Positions 17,721 through 28,200 of a stretch of DNA of 64,000 nt are shown here, piece after piece. The stretch's first letter is position 1. Each line of letters starts with the position of its first letter. The stretch is from Deltaproteobacteria bacterium (GTDB lineage Bacteria; Myxococcota_A; JAADFL01): NCBI GenBank assembly GCA_013152945.1, contig JAADFL010000078.1, positions 1 through 64,000 of the forward strand, read 5' to 3'. The notes beneath the pieces were generated by a model. That model was not told the origin of the DNA. It worked only from the letters and a program-made list of their open reading frames with translations, and made no database searches. Position numbers and translations under genes: made by a program.

Positions 17721-19427
17721 ATGAGCCGAGAAAAACCGACAGCCAATGCACCCAGACTGGCTGGTAATTCGTTGAAAGTTGTTGCTGGAGTGGTGGATAC
17801 AAGACTCTTGGGCGATATAATATTGTCGACCATGCTCGAGCAGGCAGGTGTCAATTGGCTGCGTGACATGTTTCCAAAAGCACCACTTCCTGTAAAGTCA
17901 CAGATCATGCTCGGCAAAAACGACCAAGGTGGTCTTTCGGCTAGGCCCGGGGCAGAACAACTATGTTCCAAGGTCAGCAGCACCATTTCAGGGAAGAGCA
18001 GTAAAAAACCAAAGTTTTCCATGATATCCGATATTGTTTCAGCCTATAGGAACGGCATAACCGGCCCGGTGGACCTTGCCCAAAGGCTTATCGAAAATTT
18101 GAAGAAAGCCGATTCCATGGAGCCCGTACTGGGAGCTGTCACGTCTTGGAAAGAAACAGACATCCTGGCCCAGGCTTCCGCTTCTGCAGAGAGACTGAAG
18201 GCAGGAAGGCCAAGGTCCGTGCTCGATGGTGTTCCCCTGGTGGTAAAGGAAGAGCTTGATGTTGCCGGTTTTCCGACCACTGTCGGCACGTCCTTTCTCG
18301 GTAAAGAACCTGCTCTCGAGGATGCCGTGACCGTAGCAAGGCTTCGGCGGGCAGGCGCTGTCATCCTTGGAAAATCCAATATGCATGAAATAGGAATGGG
18401 AGTGACCGGACTGAACCCGCACCACAAATCCGCCAGAAATCCTTATGATGTTTCACGGGCCACCGGTGGTTCATCGAGCGGGTCCGCATCTGCGGTTGCA
18501 TCCGGTCTTTGCCCGGTCGCCATCGGCGCTGATGGAGGGGGCTCCATCAGGATACCTTCCGCCCTTTGCGGCGTAGTCGGGCTAAAGCCTACTTTTGGAA
18601 GAGTGAGCGAGAAAGGTGCGGCGCCCTTGTGTTGGAGCGTTGCGCACATAGGACCGCTTGCATGGAATACGATTGACGCGGCTTGTGTGTACGCGGCGAT
18701 TGCTGGCCCTGATCCGGGTGATCCCAACAGCATGGAACAACCCGCTCCTTCCTTGTCACGATTATTATCAGGTATCGGAATATCCAGAGTAAGGCTCGGC
18801 CTGTGTTCTTCCTGGCTCGACAGGAGTTCCAATGATGTACGAATGCGATGCGAAGAAACCATACAAGCCTTGGCAAACCAGGGAGCCGACATAGTTCAGA
18901 TCGATGAACCGGTTGACCTCGACCTGGTATTGACAACGCACCTCGTCACCATTGTTTCCGAAATGGCTGCGGCCCATGCCCAGTACTATAATGAGCACAA
19001 GGCTGATTATTCCCCGGAAACCAGACTTAATCTGGCATTGGCCCGGAGACTCACTGCCGTGGATTACATTCAGGCCCAACGCCACAGGGTTGAAATATCC
19101 AGGGCCGTCATGTCTTTGTTTGATGAAATCGACGCTTTATTGATGCCGTCAACCGCCATTACCGCTCCAAGGCTTGCAAGAGATTCGCTAAAGACCGGGG
19201 AATCCAACCTGGACGTTACCAAGGAGATAATGAAGTTCTCTCCCCTGGCCAATCTCACAGGTCTTCCCGCCATAAGCTTTCCTGCAGGATATGATGTCAA
19301 TTCCATGCCAATAGGCCTGCAGGCAATCGGAAAACCCTGGTCAGAGGACTTGCTGCTCACCATTGCAATGGAAGCTGAAAAAGTTCAAAAAAGACGCCTT
19401 CCAGGGGTACGCTTCAATCTCCTGTAG
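17721..19427 (+). CDS. amidase-signature family hydrolase
   Basis: 568 residues. GGAGG precedes two adjacent ATGs (17718, 17721); the second has the better spacing. Amidase signature enzyme with the Ser-cisSer-Lys triad: K176 (PLVVKEELD), the GGSSSGSAS loop (249-256) and nucleophile S275 in GADGGGSIRIPSALCGVVGLKPTFGR. Around 100 residues precede the domain, somewhat like FAAH-type amidases. It lacks other GatCAB genes nearby and so is more likely a catabolic or detoxifying amidase than a tRNA amidotransferase subunit. The tail overlaps the convergent SGNH gene by 14 bp. Confidence 0.9.
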   Translation: MSREKPTANAPRLAGNSLKVVAGVVDTRLLGDIILSTMLEQAGVNWLRDMFPKAPLPVKSQIMLGKNDQGGLSARPGAEQLCSKVSSTISGKSSKKPKFSMISDIVSAYRNGITGPVDLAQRLIENLKKADSMEPVLGAVTSWKETDILAQASASAERLKAGRPRSVLDGVPLVVKEELDVAGFPTTVGTSFLGKEPALEDAVTVARLRRAGAVILGKSNMHEIGMGVTGLNPHHKSARNPYDVSRATGGSSSGSASAVASGLCPVAIGADGGGSIRIPSALCGVVGLKPTFGRVSEKGAAPLCWSVAHIGPLAWNTIDAACVYAAIAGPDPGDPNSMEQPAPSLSRLLSGIGISRVRLGLCSSWLDRSSNDVRMRCEETIQALANQGADIVQIDEPVDLDLVLTTHLVTIVSEMAAAHAQYYNEHKADYSPETRLNLALARRLTAVDYIQAQRHRVEISRAVMSLFDEIDALLMPSTAITAPRLARDSLKTGESNLDVTKEIMKFSPLANLTGLPAISFPAGYDVNSMPIGLQAIGKPWSEDLLLTIAMEAEKVQKRRLPGVRFNLL

Positions 19428-20538
19428 AGAGCCGCTTGCCGAAAAGCAGCCGGACGGCAAACGGCGCCGTGGTCTTGGCGGCCAATATGTGTCCCTTGGG
19501 ACCCCAGTGGTCCAGGTCACCTGCATGCTCCGGCCCCAGGGTGAGATCCAATTTCGGATCATCGAACACAGGTCGCAGATCAAGTACGCTTGCCCCTGCG
19601 TTGCTGAACAATCTCTTCATGCGGTCCAACCTCAAATCGTCCGCGCTGCATCGAAGCCTGAAACGATCCGGGTTCCATGAAGGACCAAGCCTGCATTTTC
19701 CATACGTGGCGCTGGGCGCCAAAATGACACCGAAAGGTATTTGGGCCAGGGATGAAGCTTTTACTTCGCTCTCTATAAGATCGCTTAATTCCCTTTCACT
19801 CCGGTCCGTGGGAATATCATCGGCCGGCATGACCTGAAGCCACAATGACAGTGCCCGCCAGCGGACTTCCTGGTAAAGGTAAGAATTGGATTCCAGAAAA
19901 GATCGCACATTTTCCGGCAACCAGGACATAGGCCCGAATTTTTTACCTTCCTTTGTAACCATGGCCGCGTAACCATCCGTGTCTTCCCTGTTGCCCGGAC
20001 TGGTGAGAAATGTCCTGCCGTCGTCATTTACGAAATGCAAGGCCAAGATCAGGTCAGGCTTACGGGGAACCGCAACCTTTTTCATCACAGATGAAATTTC
20101 AGGCAGGTCAAAGGCCCCGACACAAAAGCTGAATACTTTTATCTTGGTTACGGCATGCGTCTTTTCGCCGGACAGGGTAAAGCCCGACAGAGCTTGCTCC
20201 AATCTTGCGGGAAAGGTCTTTTCGTAAGGCAGTGAATAACCGGCGCAGACAGAGTCGCCCAATACAAAGATCCTGATAAGGCCTCTCGCCGGAGGCAATG
20301 GGTCTGGCCCGGGGAATCCGAGAGAGTTTGTCCTCGGCATGCAAATGGAACAATTCGGCTTATGAATATAGGCTGGTTCTATATCCGGCCTTTCCCTGAA
20401 ACCCAGGATGCGCATGGCTCGCTTTTGGGCAGGCATGTCATATGCCACTCTTAAAACAGCCTCGGCTGTAAAGAGCCCGGTTACAAGACCCAGCAAGATG
20501 AGGAAAAAGACTGTTGCGCCTTTCTTGATGATCTTCAA
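19414..20538 (-). CDS. membrane-anchored SGNH/GDSL-family hydrolase
   Basis: 374 residues from TTG with AAGGTG upstream. One N-terminal membrane segment (residues ~8-25) anchors the enzyme outside the membrane. Block I is FVLGDSVCAGYSLPY (GDS at 94-96) and block V is DLDHWGPKGH near residue 345, giving the Ser/Asp/His set. Blocks II and III are less clear. The relatives deacetylate or deacylate polysaccharides and lipids. It lies 45 bp after a co-directional ASH-like lipoprotein gene. Confidence 0.8.
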   Translation of the reverse strand: MKIIKKGATVFFLILLGLVTGLFTAEAVLRVAYDMPAQKRAMRILGFRERPDIEPAYIHKPNCSICMPRTNSLGFPGPDPLPPARGLIRIFVLGDSVCAGYSLPYEKTFPARLEQALSGFTLSGEKTHAVTKIKVFSFCVGAFDLPEISSVMKKVAVPRKPDLILALHFVNDDGRTFLTSPGNREDTDGYAAMVTKEGKKFGPMSWLPENVRSFLESNSYLYQEVRWRALSLWLQVMPADDIPTDRSERELSDLIESEVKASSLAQIPFGVILAPSATYGKCRLGPSWNPDRFRLRCSADDLRLDRMKRLFSNAGASVLDLRPVFDDPKLDLTLGPEHAGDLDHWGPKGHILAAKTTAPFAVRLLFGKRLSTGD

Positions 20539-20583
20539 TCGGCACCTTTATCTTCAAACTTTTCCAACAAGTGCCTGAATCGT

Positions 20584-21807
20584 CTAGTTATCGCAAAGCC
20601 AGGTAATGATCATGGTATGGCAACCTGCATCGGTCCAGTACCCCCCGTTGTCATAGTTTACCCTGTCCACTTCATAACCTCTGACTGTTACCTTGTCCCA
20701 CAGCTCGAGCCTGCGTATCCATGTCTCTACTGTATCCGAAAACGGGATGGCATGCACGTTTATGAAAAGATCGTCCTGAGATCCGACGCAGGCCTGGCCT
20801 TTCCAGTATGCAGTGTGCCCGTTTTGTCCCACCTCGCAATCCGGATCCGCCTTGGATCCGCTGGTTACCAGCACATCTCCTATCATCGGGGGCTGGTCGT
20901 CATAGAACCAAAACGATCGCACCACACCGGGGTATGAAGAAATCGCATCCGCAGGCGTGTCACCTTCGAGCAAGATGGTGTATCCATCACCCCTGAGCAC
21001 TGGTTCCGGATCAGATGGAAATCCATCGGAACAAAGAGGCCTTGCCCTGTCAGCCTCACCTTTTAACGGCAGATCCATTGATCCGGATTCAAGGTCCAAG
21101 GTCACCATGCCTTGGTGTGTTCCTGGTTGCGGCGGAACATAATGCACGTTGAACTTTACCGAATCACCGACTTTCAGAGATGCAGAATGAGAAGGAATTA
21201 CATCGGTAATTGAAAAAGAACCATCGCCATCATCTGTTACGCCGACCTTTTCAAGCATCCTGTCCTTACCAGGATCCACGTTGAAACATTCGACAGGATC
21301 CTCGTACACAAAGTCAACAACCGCTTTGCCGAAATCTATTGCACCCGGAACACATCGCAACGGATCATCACAAGCTCCACGGACAACCAGAGGAATTTTT
21401 ACCACCCCGGGAGCCGGCCGCAGTACCAGGTTGAGAAACGCCACGGCATGACAAGCACATCCGGCTTCAACCGAATCATCAGGCTTGAAACTCAGGGTAA
21501 GAGTTGTTGAACCGCCGGGCGGAACATTCTTCCTGGGTATTTCATCCACCAGTTCAAAAGCTCCGCAGGCGGTATCAAGGTTGTTCAAGGTGGCTTGTGT
21601 CAGCCATGCATCCCTGCCGCCTGTATTGGACAGCGTCAATTTTGCCTGGATGGCGCCGTTACCGGGCTCTATGTCTCCCAGGTCAATATACTCGGGTGAG
21701 ACGGTCACGAACCCGTCCGAGGCCGTATCACCTGAGCCGCAAGCGGGCATGCTCGCCCACAGGATACATAAAAGAAGAAAAATCAACTTATTTTTAAAAA
21801 CCCTCAA
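20584..21807 (-). CDS. lipoprotein with ASH/choice-of-anchor-D-like repeats
   Basis: 407 residues from a TTG start with a weak SD. Signal peptide with lipobox MPAC at residues ~20-23. Two Ig-like units of the ASPM/SPD-2/Hydin type are visible: VSPEYIDLGDIEPGNG... LTLSNTGGRDAWL and CVPGAIDFGKAVVD... PSHSASLKVGDSVKFNVHYVPPQPG. The C-terminal ~170 residues are unassigned, with several Cys. Such proteins are common secreted or surface components in deltaproteobacteria. Probably co-transcribed with the SGNH hydrolase. Confidence 0.78.
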   Translation of the reverse strand: MRVFKNKLIFLLLCILWASMPACGSGDTASDGFVTVSPEYIDLGDIEPGNGAIQAKLTLSNTGGRDAWLTQATLNNLDTACGAFELVDEIPRKNVPPGGSTTLTLSFKPDDSVEAGCACHAVAFLNLVLRPAPGVVKIPLVVRGACDDPLRCVPGAIDFGKAVVDFVYEDPVECFNVDPGKDRMLEKVGVTDDGDGSFSITDVIPSHSASLKVGDSVKFNVHYVPPQPGTHQGMVTLDLESGSMDLPLKGEADRARPLCSDGFPSDPEPVLRGDGYTILLEGDTPADAISSYPGVVRSFWFYDDQPPMIGDVLVTSGSKADPDCEVGQNGHTAYWKGQACVGSQDDLFINVHAIPFSDTVETWIRRLELWDKVTVRGYEVDRVNYDNGGYWTDAGCHTMIITWLCDN

Positions 21808-21967
21808 TACGCACCCCGCAATTATTGCAGATCCGGCCGTGCTTCAATGGTACGGCATACCTTTTTCTCGATCAAGCAATACTGAAAAAAATCTTGCAAG
21901 CAAATCGATTCAACCATGAAGCAAAATACGTACAAACAAACAACATGAATTTTTCTGATGTATTGCC

Positions 21968-21996
21968 TTGACAGTAGATGTATGGTAATGTAATTT
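21968..21996 (+). promoter_or_regulatory. promoter of the 77-residue protein gene
   Basis: Perfect -35 TTGACA, 17-nt spacer, TAATTT as -10 preceded by TG; about 25 nt before the start codon region at 22027. Confidence 0.45.
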
Positions 21997-22026
21997 AATA
22001 TCAAATTGCGAAGCATGGGGGTTCTC

Positions 22027-22260
22027 ATGTCTGATAATGAGGACAAAAAAAAGCAGGAAGAACTTATGAGAACCATGGCCCTTTTAAAGGTGGCCTTTGA
22101 TATGAAACATAAGAAATATCATGGATTTGAATACTTGGTGGACTCGGCTTTGAAAGATTTGCACATCGATCCCCTGGACTTCGCTAAATTTACTCAAGAA
22201 AACCGGGAGCCGCTGGAGCAAACCGTCAAGAAACACGGATACAACCAAGACGATAAGTAG
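22027..22260 (+). CDS. small hypothetical protein
   Basis: 77 residues, charged and helical, without signal peptide or cysteines. Start at the ATG with GGGGG 5 nt upstream; an ATG at 22015 and a TTG at 22006 are alternatives. It contains an MRTMALLKVAFDMKHKKYHGFEYLVDSALKDL segment like a helical adaptor and ends in polar residues. A good -35 lies upstream. I recognise no family. Confidence 0.65.
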   Translation: MSDNEDKKKQEELMRTMALLKVAFDMKHKKYHGFEYLVDSALKDLHIDPLDFAKFTQENREPLEQTVKKHGYNQDDK

Positions 22261-22400
22261 GACCGTACCACCATCAAGGCTCGAAGGGTTTTACCAAGCC
22301 GGACGATCAAATAAACAAGGGAGCGATTACCAGCAGGATGTTTCCCATGAGATCTTAATCTTGCTTCCCTATCTTCGGGTGTGTTACTTATTGCTGCGTA

Positions 22401-23963
22401 ATGAAAAAGCATGGATATCGGCTATTAAGTAAATTATTCATACTGGTGTGGTCTTTTGTCTTGCTGGGATCTTTTTCGTCCTTTGGTAAGGGCTTTGGCA
22501 AGGGAGGTGGAGCCAGCAGGTTCCGGGAAGCCCTGGCAGACGTACTTTGCAGTGTGGACTTGTTGGACGTGCGCGTTGGTGCGGTCGTCATTGACCTGGA
22601 AACAGGGCGTTTGCTTTTCGGCCATAACCAGGATGAGCTGTTTAACCCGGCTTCCGTGAGCAAGTTGTTTACAGTAGCAGCTGCTCTGGACATCCTTCGA
22701 CCGGAATACAAGTTTCCGACCATATTCAAGTCCGTGAGCAAGCCGGATAAGGACGGTGTGTTGCATGGCAACCTCTATGTTATCGGAAGAGGTGATCCAA
22801 GTCTTGTAAGCGAAAGCATGTATACCATGGTCAGATCTTTGAGGGAAATAGGCTTGAAGCGAGTCACCGGGAGGCTCATTGTCGATGAATCCTATTTCGA
22901 CGAAGTAAAGGAGAACACGGGTTGGAATTGCGACGATTCGTCCGCCGCTTACAGGGCAAGGGCCGGGGCGTTCAGCTTGAACTTCAATTCCATTAGAATG
23001 ATGGTGAGGCCCGGAGCAAGGCCCGGCCTATTGGCACAGGTTGTGGTCAGTCCGGATTGCTCATACGTGAAGCTGGAAAATCATGTTACCACGAGTAGGC
23101 GGAGGACCTGGATAAAATATTCAAGCCATGATGATGGCAAAAAGACAGTGATCCAGCTCAAAGGCAGGATTTATTACCGTTCAGGTCCGAGAAGGATCTA
23201 TGCGCGAGTGATGGATCCGGCTGCGTATGCAGGAAGTGTACTGGCTGAAATGATGAACCGCCAGGGGATTCGAATAAAGAGGAATCCTCTTGTGCGACCC
23301 GTTCCAAATGATGCGAACAATACCATACTCGTAGTAAATTCACCCCCCCTGGGGCAATTGGTGCGTAACTTGTTCAAGAAATCAAACAACTTCCAGGCCG
23401 AGCAACTCCTGAAAGTGCTGGGCGCTCACAGCGCAGGCGCGCCGGGCACATGGGAAAACGGCATGCGTGCCGTACAAGGCTTCCTTGCCGGAATAGGCAT
23501 AAGGCCGGGCTCCTATAGGTACAGAAACGGGTCCGGTCTCGGGGATGCAAACCTGTTTACCCCGATGCAGATAACCAAGTTAATTAGGTGGGTGGTCTTG
23601 TCGAGCGGCATCAGTCCCGAGTTTCTTTCGGCATTGCCTATTGCGGCTGCAGATGGAACTATCAGGTCGAGGATGGCGGACACATCCGCCGATCGTAACG
23701 TAAGAGCAAAGACAGGCTCGTTGGAGAGTGTCAGTGCTCTTGCAGGAGTGGTGGGTGGTCCGGGCAGGGGAGGCTTGGTGTTTGCCATGATAATGAACGG
23801 CAGGCTGCGAGGCAGGATTAGGCAGATGTGGAAATTCCAGGATGCCTTTGCAGCAATTTTAGCACGAAAAAGTAATATCGGGACCGAGGAAAACAAGAAA
23901 AATAAAGACCATTCATCCGGTCACAACATGTTCACAGGGAATGTGGAACATGCCAACCATTGA
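22401..23963 (+). CDS. dacB: D-alanyl-D-alanine carboxypeptidase/endopeptidase (PBP4 family, DacB)
   Basis: 520 residues with an N-terminal signal/anchor (LSKLFILVWSFVLLGSFSS). Penicillin-binding active site motifs: S85-V-S-K88, S328-N-N330 and K437-T-G439, with the PBP4-family insert between motifs 1 and 2 (~110-320). It trims peptidoglycan stem peptides in the periplasm. The C-terminus carries an extra polar tail after the last domain. SD is weak. It faces the TPR lipoprotein gene with a terminator-like element between. Confidence 0.93.
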   Translation: MKKHGYRLLSKLFILVWSFVLLGSFSSFGKGFGKGGGASRFREALADVLCSVDLLDVRVGAVVIDLETGRLLFGHNQDELFNPASVSKLFTVAAALDILRPEYKFPTIFKSVSKPDKDGVLHGNLYVIGRGDPSLVSESMYTMVRSLREIGLKRVTGRLIVDESYFDEVKENTGWNCDDSSAAYRARAGAFSLNFNSIRMMVRPGARPGLLAQVVVSPDCSYVKLENHVTTSRRRTWIKYSSHDDGKKTVIQLKGRIYYRSGPRRIYARVMDPAAYAGSVLAEMMNRQGIRIKRNPLVRPVPNDANNTILVVNSPPLGQLVRNLFKKSNNFQAEQLLKVLGAHSAGAPGTWENGMRAVQGFLAGIGIRPGSYRYRNGSGLGDANLFTPMQITKLIRWVVLSSGISPEFLSALPIAAADGTIRSRMADTSADRNVRAKTGSLESVSALAGVVGGPGRGGLVFAMIMNGRLRGRIRQMWKFQDAFAAILARKSNIGTEENKKNKDHSSGHNMFTGNVEHANH

Positions 23964-24089
23964 CTCCAGAGTCGTTGGCGATATTTTTACCTATATACCA
24001 CTGGAGCATCGGGGTGACCGGCAAGGCTCGATGACGAAATAATATCCGCAGGTATTTCGAGGAAGAGCAATGCAACAAGGCGCTTCTAG

Positions 24090-24150
24090 GGCCGGCGTGA
24101 TGCGGGAATTACTTTTGTAACGGCTCAAAATCCCGGCCTTTATTTTTTTT
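24090..24150 (+). terminator. probable rho-independent terminator after dacB
   Basis: GGCCGG (24090-24095) can pair with CCGGCC (24133-24138) across a long loop, immediately followed by TTTATTTTTTTT. An inner CGGGA/TCCCG alternative exists. The large loop lowers confidence. The remaining 23964-24228 holds no gene. Confidence 0.4.
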
Positions 24151-24228
24151 GGGGGCGGGTCAGGTTGATTTGCCTTAGTGAACAGGAAACCGGATTCGGT
24201 TATCAGGACCGTGCATGGTCCGAAACAA

Positions 24229-25014
24229 TTACTTCTGCGGGTGCGCCAGTTCGAACACATACCTGGCAAGCTTTTCGGCTGTTATACCTACTTTTACGCC
24301 GTAGAGTTTTCTTGGTTTCAGCCAATTGGCTGAAACAGCCCTGGCATCTTTGATTGGGCCTTCCGGCATCTTTACCGGAGCCTTGCCGCAGAGTTTTTTC
24401 GCAATCTCCTTCAACTTGTTCATTCCGTTTTCGAAAGCCTTTTTCTTGAGTTCCTCTTCTTTCGGCTTATGTCTTGGAGCCTTTGCCTCACCCTGGACCA
24501 AGAGGATTTTCTTGGTCTTGTCATATCCATCGATCTTTTCCAATTTCGAAGGCAAAGCAGCGAAGAATGCCTGGAACCTGCATTCCCTTGCCTTTGCCAT
24601 GGTTATCTTCTTTCTATCCTGCGGCACCCTCAGGGTTGCCACTTTGTCGTACCATTTTGCAGCTTCCATGAATTTTTTCTGCTTGTATAGATCTTTTCCC
24701 CTCTCGGTATACATGGTAGCCAAGCTGTCGTATGCATCACCCAAGTCCGGTTTTTTCTGAATCGCTTTTTTATACCATTTCTCGGCTTCAGCGTATTCCC
24801 CTTTTCCGTCAAGGGCCTTCGCCTTACCCAGGATTGCGGAGACATAGTTCGGATCTTTTGCAAGAGCCTTATCATAGCTCTTGATAGCCTGGTCGAACTT
24901 GCCGAATGCAGCAGCGGTATCGCCCGTGGACGTCAATTTTTCCGCAGTTTCACACCCGGCAAGGAAAGCAAACAATGCCAGTACAGTGATTGGAAAAAGG
25001 AATCTCTTGAACAT
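24229..25014 (-). CDS. TPR-repeat lipoprotein
   Basis: 261 residues. Start chosen at the ATG with GGAGG 6-7 nt upstream, giving signal peptide MFKRFLFPITVLALFAFLAGC (lipobox Cys21). Two to three TPR units follow (~38-125; KYDQAIKSYDKALAKDPNYVSAIL-like), then a polar region and a C-terminal domain of unknown type. Likely an envelope scaffold. It has its own promoter at 25091-25119. Confidence 0.85.
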   Translation of the reverse strand: MFKRFLFPITVLALFAFLAGCETAEKLTSTGDTAAAFGKFDQAIKSYDKALAKDPNYVSAILGKAKALDGKGEYAEAEKWYKKAIQKKPDLGDAYDSLATMYTERGKDLYKQKKFMEAAKWYDKVATLRVPQDRKKITMAKARECRFQAFFAALPSKLEKIDGYDKTKKILLVQGEAKAPRHKPKEEELKKKAFENGMNKLKEIAKKLCGKAPVKMPEGPIKDARAVSANWLKPRKLYGVKVGITAEKLARYVFELAHPQK

Positions 25015-25090
25015 CTCATTCCTCCTTTTGATAGAAGTATCAATCTTACCCAAACGCACTACTCCCTTGGATTCACACTTGTTCGAATGA

Positions 25091-25119
25091 GCTATACCTG
25101 TCATGCAATCAGGTGTCAA
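25091..25119 (-). promoter_or_regulatory. promoter of the TPR lipoprotein gene
   Basis: Minus strand TTGACA, 17-nt spacer, TATAGC, ~75 nt before the ATG at 25014. Full consensus -35 and good spacing. Confidence 0.6.
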
Positions 25120-25216
25120 GGTTACAATAAATAAACGTGATAGCCGAATTAGAATGTCGGTTGTACTGCCGAATGAATATGTCAGTAGGAAGGGGATTCG
25201 TCCCATACGGGTTCGG

Positions 25217-25240
25217 GAACCTGCTGGTGAACCTGCTGGT
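25217..25240. repeat. 12-bp tandem duplication
   Basis: GAACCTGCTGGT occurs twice head to tail directly after the stop codon of the CC-module gene. No function is evident; a replication-slippage product is likely. Confidence 0.9.
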
Positions 25241-25243
25241 GAG

Positions 25244-28200
25244 CTATTGGCAATACGGATACAAGGTGACGTGGGTATCCCCCGTGCCGCACCAATAGGC
25301 CCACTTTCCAGGCCCAGCATTATCGGTCAACTCGACCTTCTTGTCGGTATAGCATTCATCCGCGGCGATGCAGTCGTGGCCGGGGTTGGCATCATACCAC
25401 GCGATGTACGTGTGGACGGTATCGCCCGCCTCCACGTGTCCGGTCACGGTGTAGTCCCCGCAAGAGGCCGTGTACAGACCCGCCGGATCGCCGCCCTGGT
25501 GATACAACTTGAGCTGTGGCAGGATATCCTGCTGCATCTGCAATATAAAGCCGGCGACCGCCGTGCCCGCGGGGCACCAGCAGAGTCCCCAGTCAGAGAC
25601 CTCGGCATTGGTCACGATCTTGGCATTGCCGGACTCACACTTGAACTTCTGCAACTGTTGGTATTGGTCCCAGGCGTATTTTTCGCCACCGGTCACGCAG
25701 CAGACTGTATCGCAATCACCGGCCGGGTGAACGATTCCGCCGTTTGATTTGCACCGTAGTCGAATCATCGTCGAGCCCGTTCCGTTCTGTTCGCAGCAAA
25801 CCGTGTCACACGCAGTTTCGTCCCAATCCACGATGGTGGCCGCGATTGTGCAAAGCTGTGCTTGTGTGGTCCCGTAATTGTCGTTGCCGTAATCGCAACA
25901 CACAATGTCCGTGCATACTTCATCGGGCACGGGCGTACCGCCGCCCGTTTTGCAGACCGCCTTGATGACATTCCCCTTGTACACTTCGCCCGTATGGCAA
26001 CAAGATTTGAAGCAATGGTCGTTGTCGGCGGCTTCGCCGCCCTGGGCCTGGCACTCCGACAGTGTCTCGATCCACTGGTACGTGTCGTCGGTCTTGTGAC
26101 AGCACGTGTACGTTGGTTCACACTTTCCCCCGTTGCAGACCTGCTCGACCTGGTTCACGGGACACGTCCCGCAACTGCCGCCGCAGCCATCGTCCCCGCA
26201 TTCCCTGCCGGTGCAATCAGGGGTACATTCATGTCCACAGGTCCCCTTATTGCACACTTGGTCCCCGGGGCAATTCCCGCAACTTCCCCCACACCCGTTA
26301 TCGCCGCACTCCAGGTCCAGGGCCTTGCACGGGTCCTGTCCGCCCAGATTGTAGCACTCGTACTCGCTCAGGAACTCGGTCTTTTTGTCGTGCAGGCAGC
26401 AGACCCCAACACAAGCGGCCTGCGGTGCGTCCAGCGGCATGCCCGCGTCATCCTGGCATTCGCCCTCGGTCATTGTCTGGTAGTCGGCGGCGAGTTTGCA
26501 GCATACATCCATGCATAGATGCTTGTCTGCCCGGACCTCGCCCAAAATGCACTCATCTTCGGTCGACAGCTTGTATCCTGCGTCCGTCTTGCAGCACACC
26601 TTGTCGCAGAACTCCATGTCCAGGGTCTTGAACCCCAGGTCGGCGCAATAGCCCCGGGCCATCTTGTCGATGCCCCCACTAGCATCGCAACATGCGAGCT
26701 CGCACAGGGACTCGTCAGTCTGCATCTCTCCCTGCGCTGCGCATGCCCCCGCCGCGATCGTCACGTAATCGCTGCCCACCTTGCAGCACACGTCACCGCC
26801 CTCGCACTTGGACGCGTCTGGTTCCACCTGGCCAGTGACATGGCAATCGCCTTCGGACATCTTCTCGTAGGCGTCGCCCACCCTGCAGCATACATCCATG
26901 CACAGGGCCTTGTCCTGCTGAGGCTCGCCCTGATTGTCGTTGCATTCCTTGGCGCTCATGAATGCGTATCCACTGGCATCATTACAGCACACGTCGTCGC
27001 AGTACTTCATGTCGAGGGTCTTGTATCCAAGGTCGTTGCAATACCCCTTCGCCACCTTTTCAATCCCATTGCTGGTATCGCAACACACGGTTTCGCACTT
27101 CGTGTCGTCGAGCTCCACCTCCTGCCCCGCACCCTCACACTCCCAGGACTGGACGAAGCGGTAGTCGCCGGATTCCCCGCAGCACACGCGGCACTTGGAG
27201 GAATCCGCCTCCTTTCCTCCTTGGTCCTTGCATTCGCCCAGCCTAATCCCCTCGAAACCCCCGCCGATATTGCAGCACTTCATCACGCACAGGGAGGAAT
27301 CAACAATCTCACCGCCCTTTGCGTCCTCGCAGATATCGGAAGGCAGGGATAAGTACTTTCCATCCGGCAGCTTGCAGCAATCGACGCACAGTGCGTCGTC
27401 CACCTCTTGGCCGTGAGTGCCAGCGCAGACCCCCCGCGGTACCCTGATATCGATTCCCAACTCGTCCTGGCAGCAAACCATGATGCAGTAGCTCTCCTCG
27501 ACCTCCTTGCCGCTGTGGAGTTTGCAGTTTCCCACAGGAATCATCCCGTAGTCGTCATCGGCCAAGGCGCAGCAGACATTCTTACACAAACCCGCGTCCA
27601 CCTTTTTCCCTTCTAGCTTCCGGCACTTTCCCATGTCCGGGAGGGTTATGAAAACCTCCCCGCTGTTTAATTCGTACTGGCAACAAAGCGGTTCACAATC
27701 AGAATCAGGGCTGACTTCCCCCCACTCGTGTCTGGCAAGGCAATCGTCGATGTCCAGGAACTCGTACTTGAAGAGGTCCGTTCGGCAGCACACCGTGCCT
27801 GGGACCCCTGCAGCACCTTTGGAAAAGTGCGTGACCGCAGCATCCACCGTCCCCTGACCGGAGTCCACCGAGGATTCCAGGGCATGAAAGGCGCCCTCCG
27901 CGTCGGTCCAGAACACGCGCAGAGCGTACCCGTACGACTCATGCGGAAGCCGGACGGGATGGTAGAAGAACCGTACGGTGGCCTGGACCGCGAACTCCAG
28001 GCCCTCCGGCTTGAACAGGTACACATCCGAGGCCAGTGTCAGCCCCTTTGGATGCTCGCCGGTGGCAGTGATGGTAAGAGTGGTGGGTACATCCAGGGCG
28101 CCCTTCGGCACAGTAAGTATCACTTTGCCCGGGATCGCCACCTTCCCTCCTTCCGGTCCGATCATCCCGGACGCGGTCACACCGCCCGATCCTCCCCCCC

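Noticed and set aside
26519-27352. Long plus-strand open frames opposite the CC-module gene (also 26062-26631 and 25862-26518)
   Set aside because: They mirror a repetitive GC-rich gene whose antisense lacks stops; no SD, and no signal or domain pattern.
25633-27790. Regular DNA repeats resembling a CRISPR array
   Set aside because: Units are ~99 bp, degenerate and coding; no constant short repeat with unique spacers.
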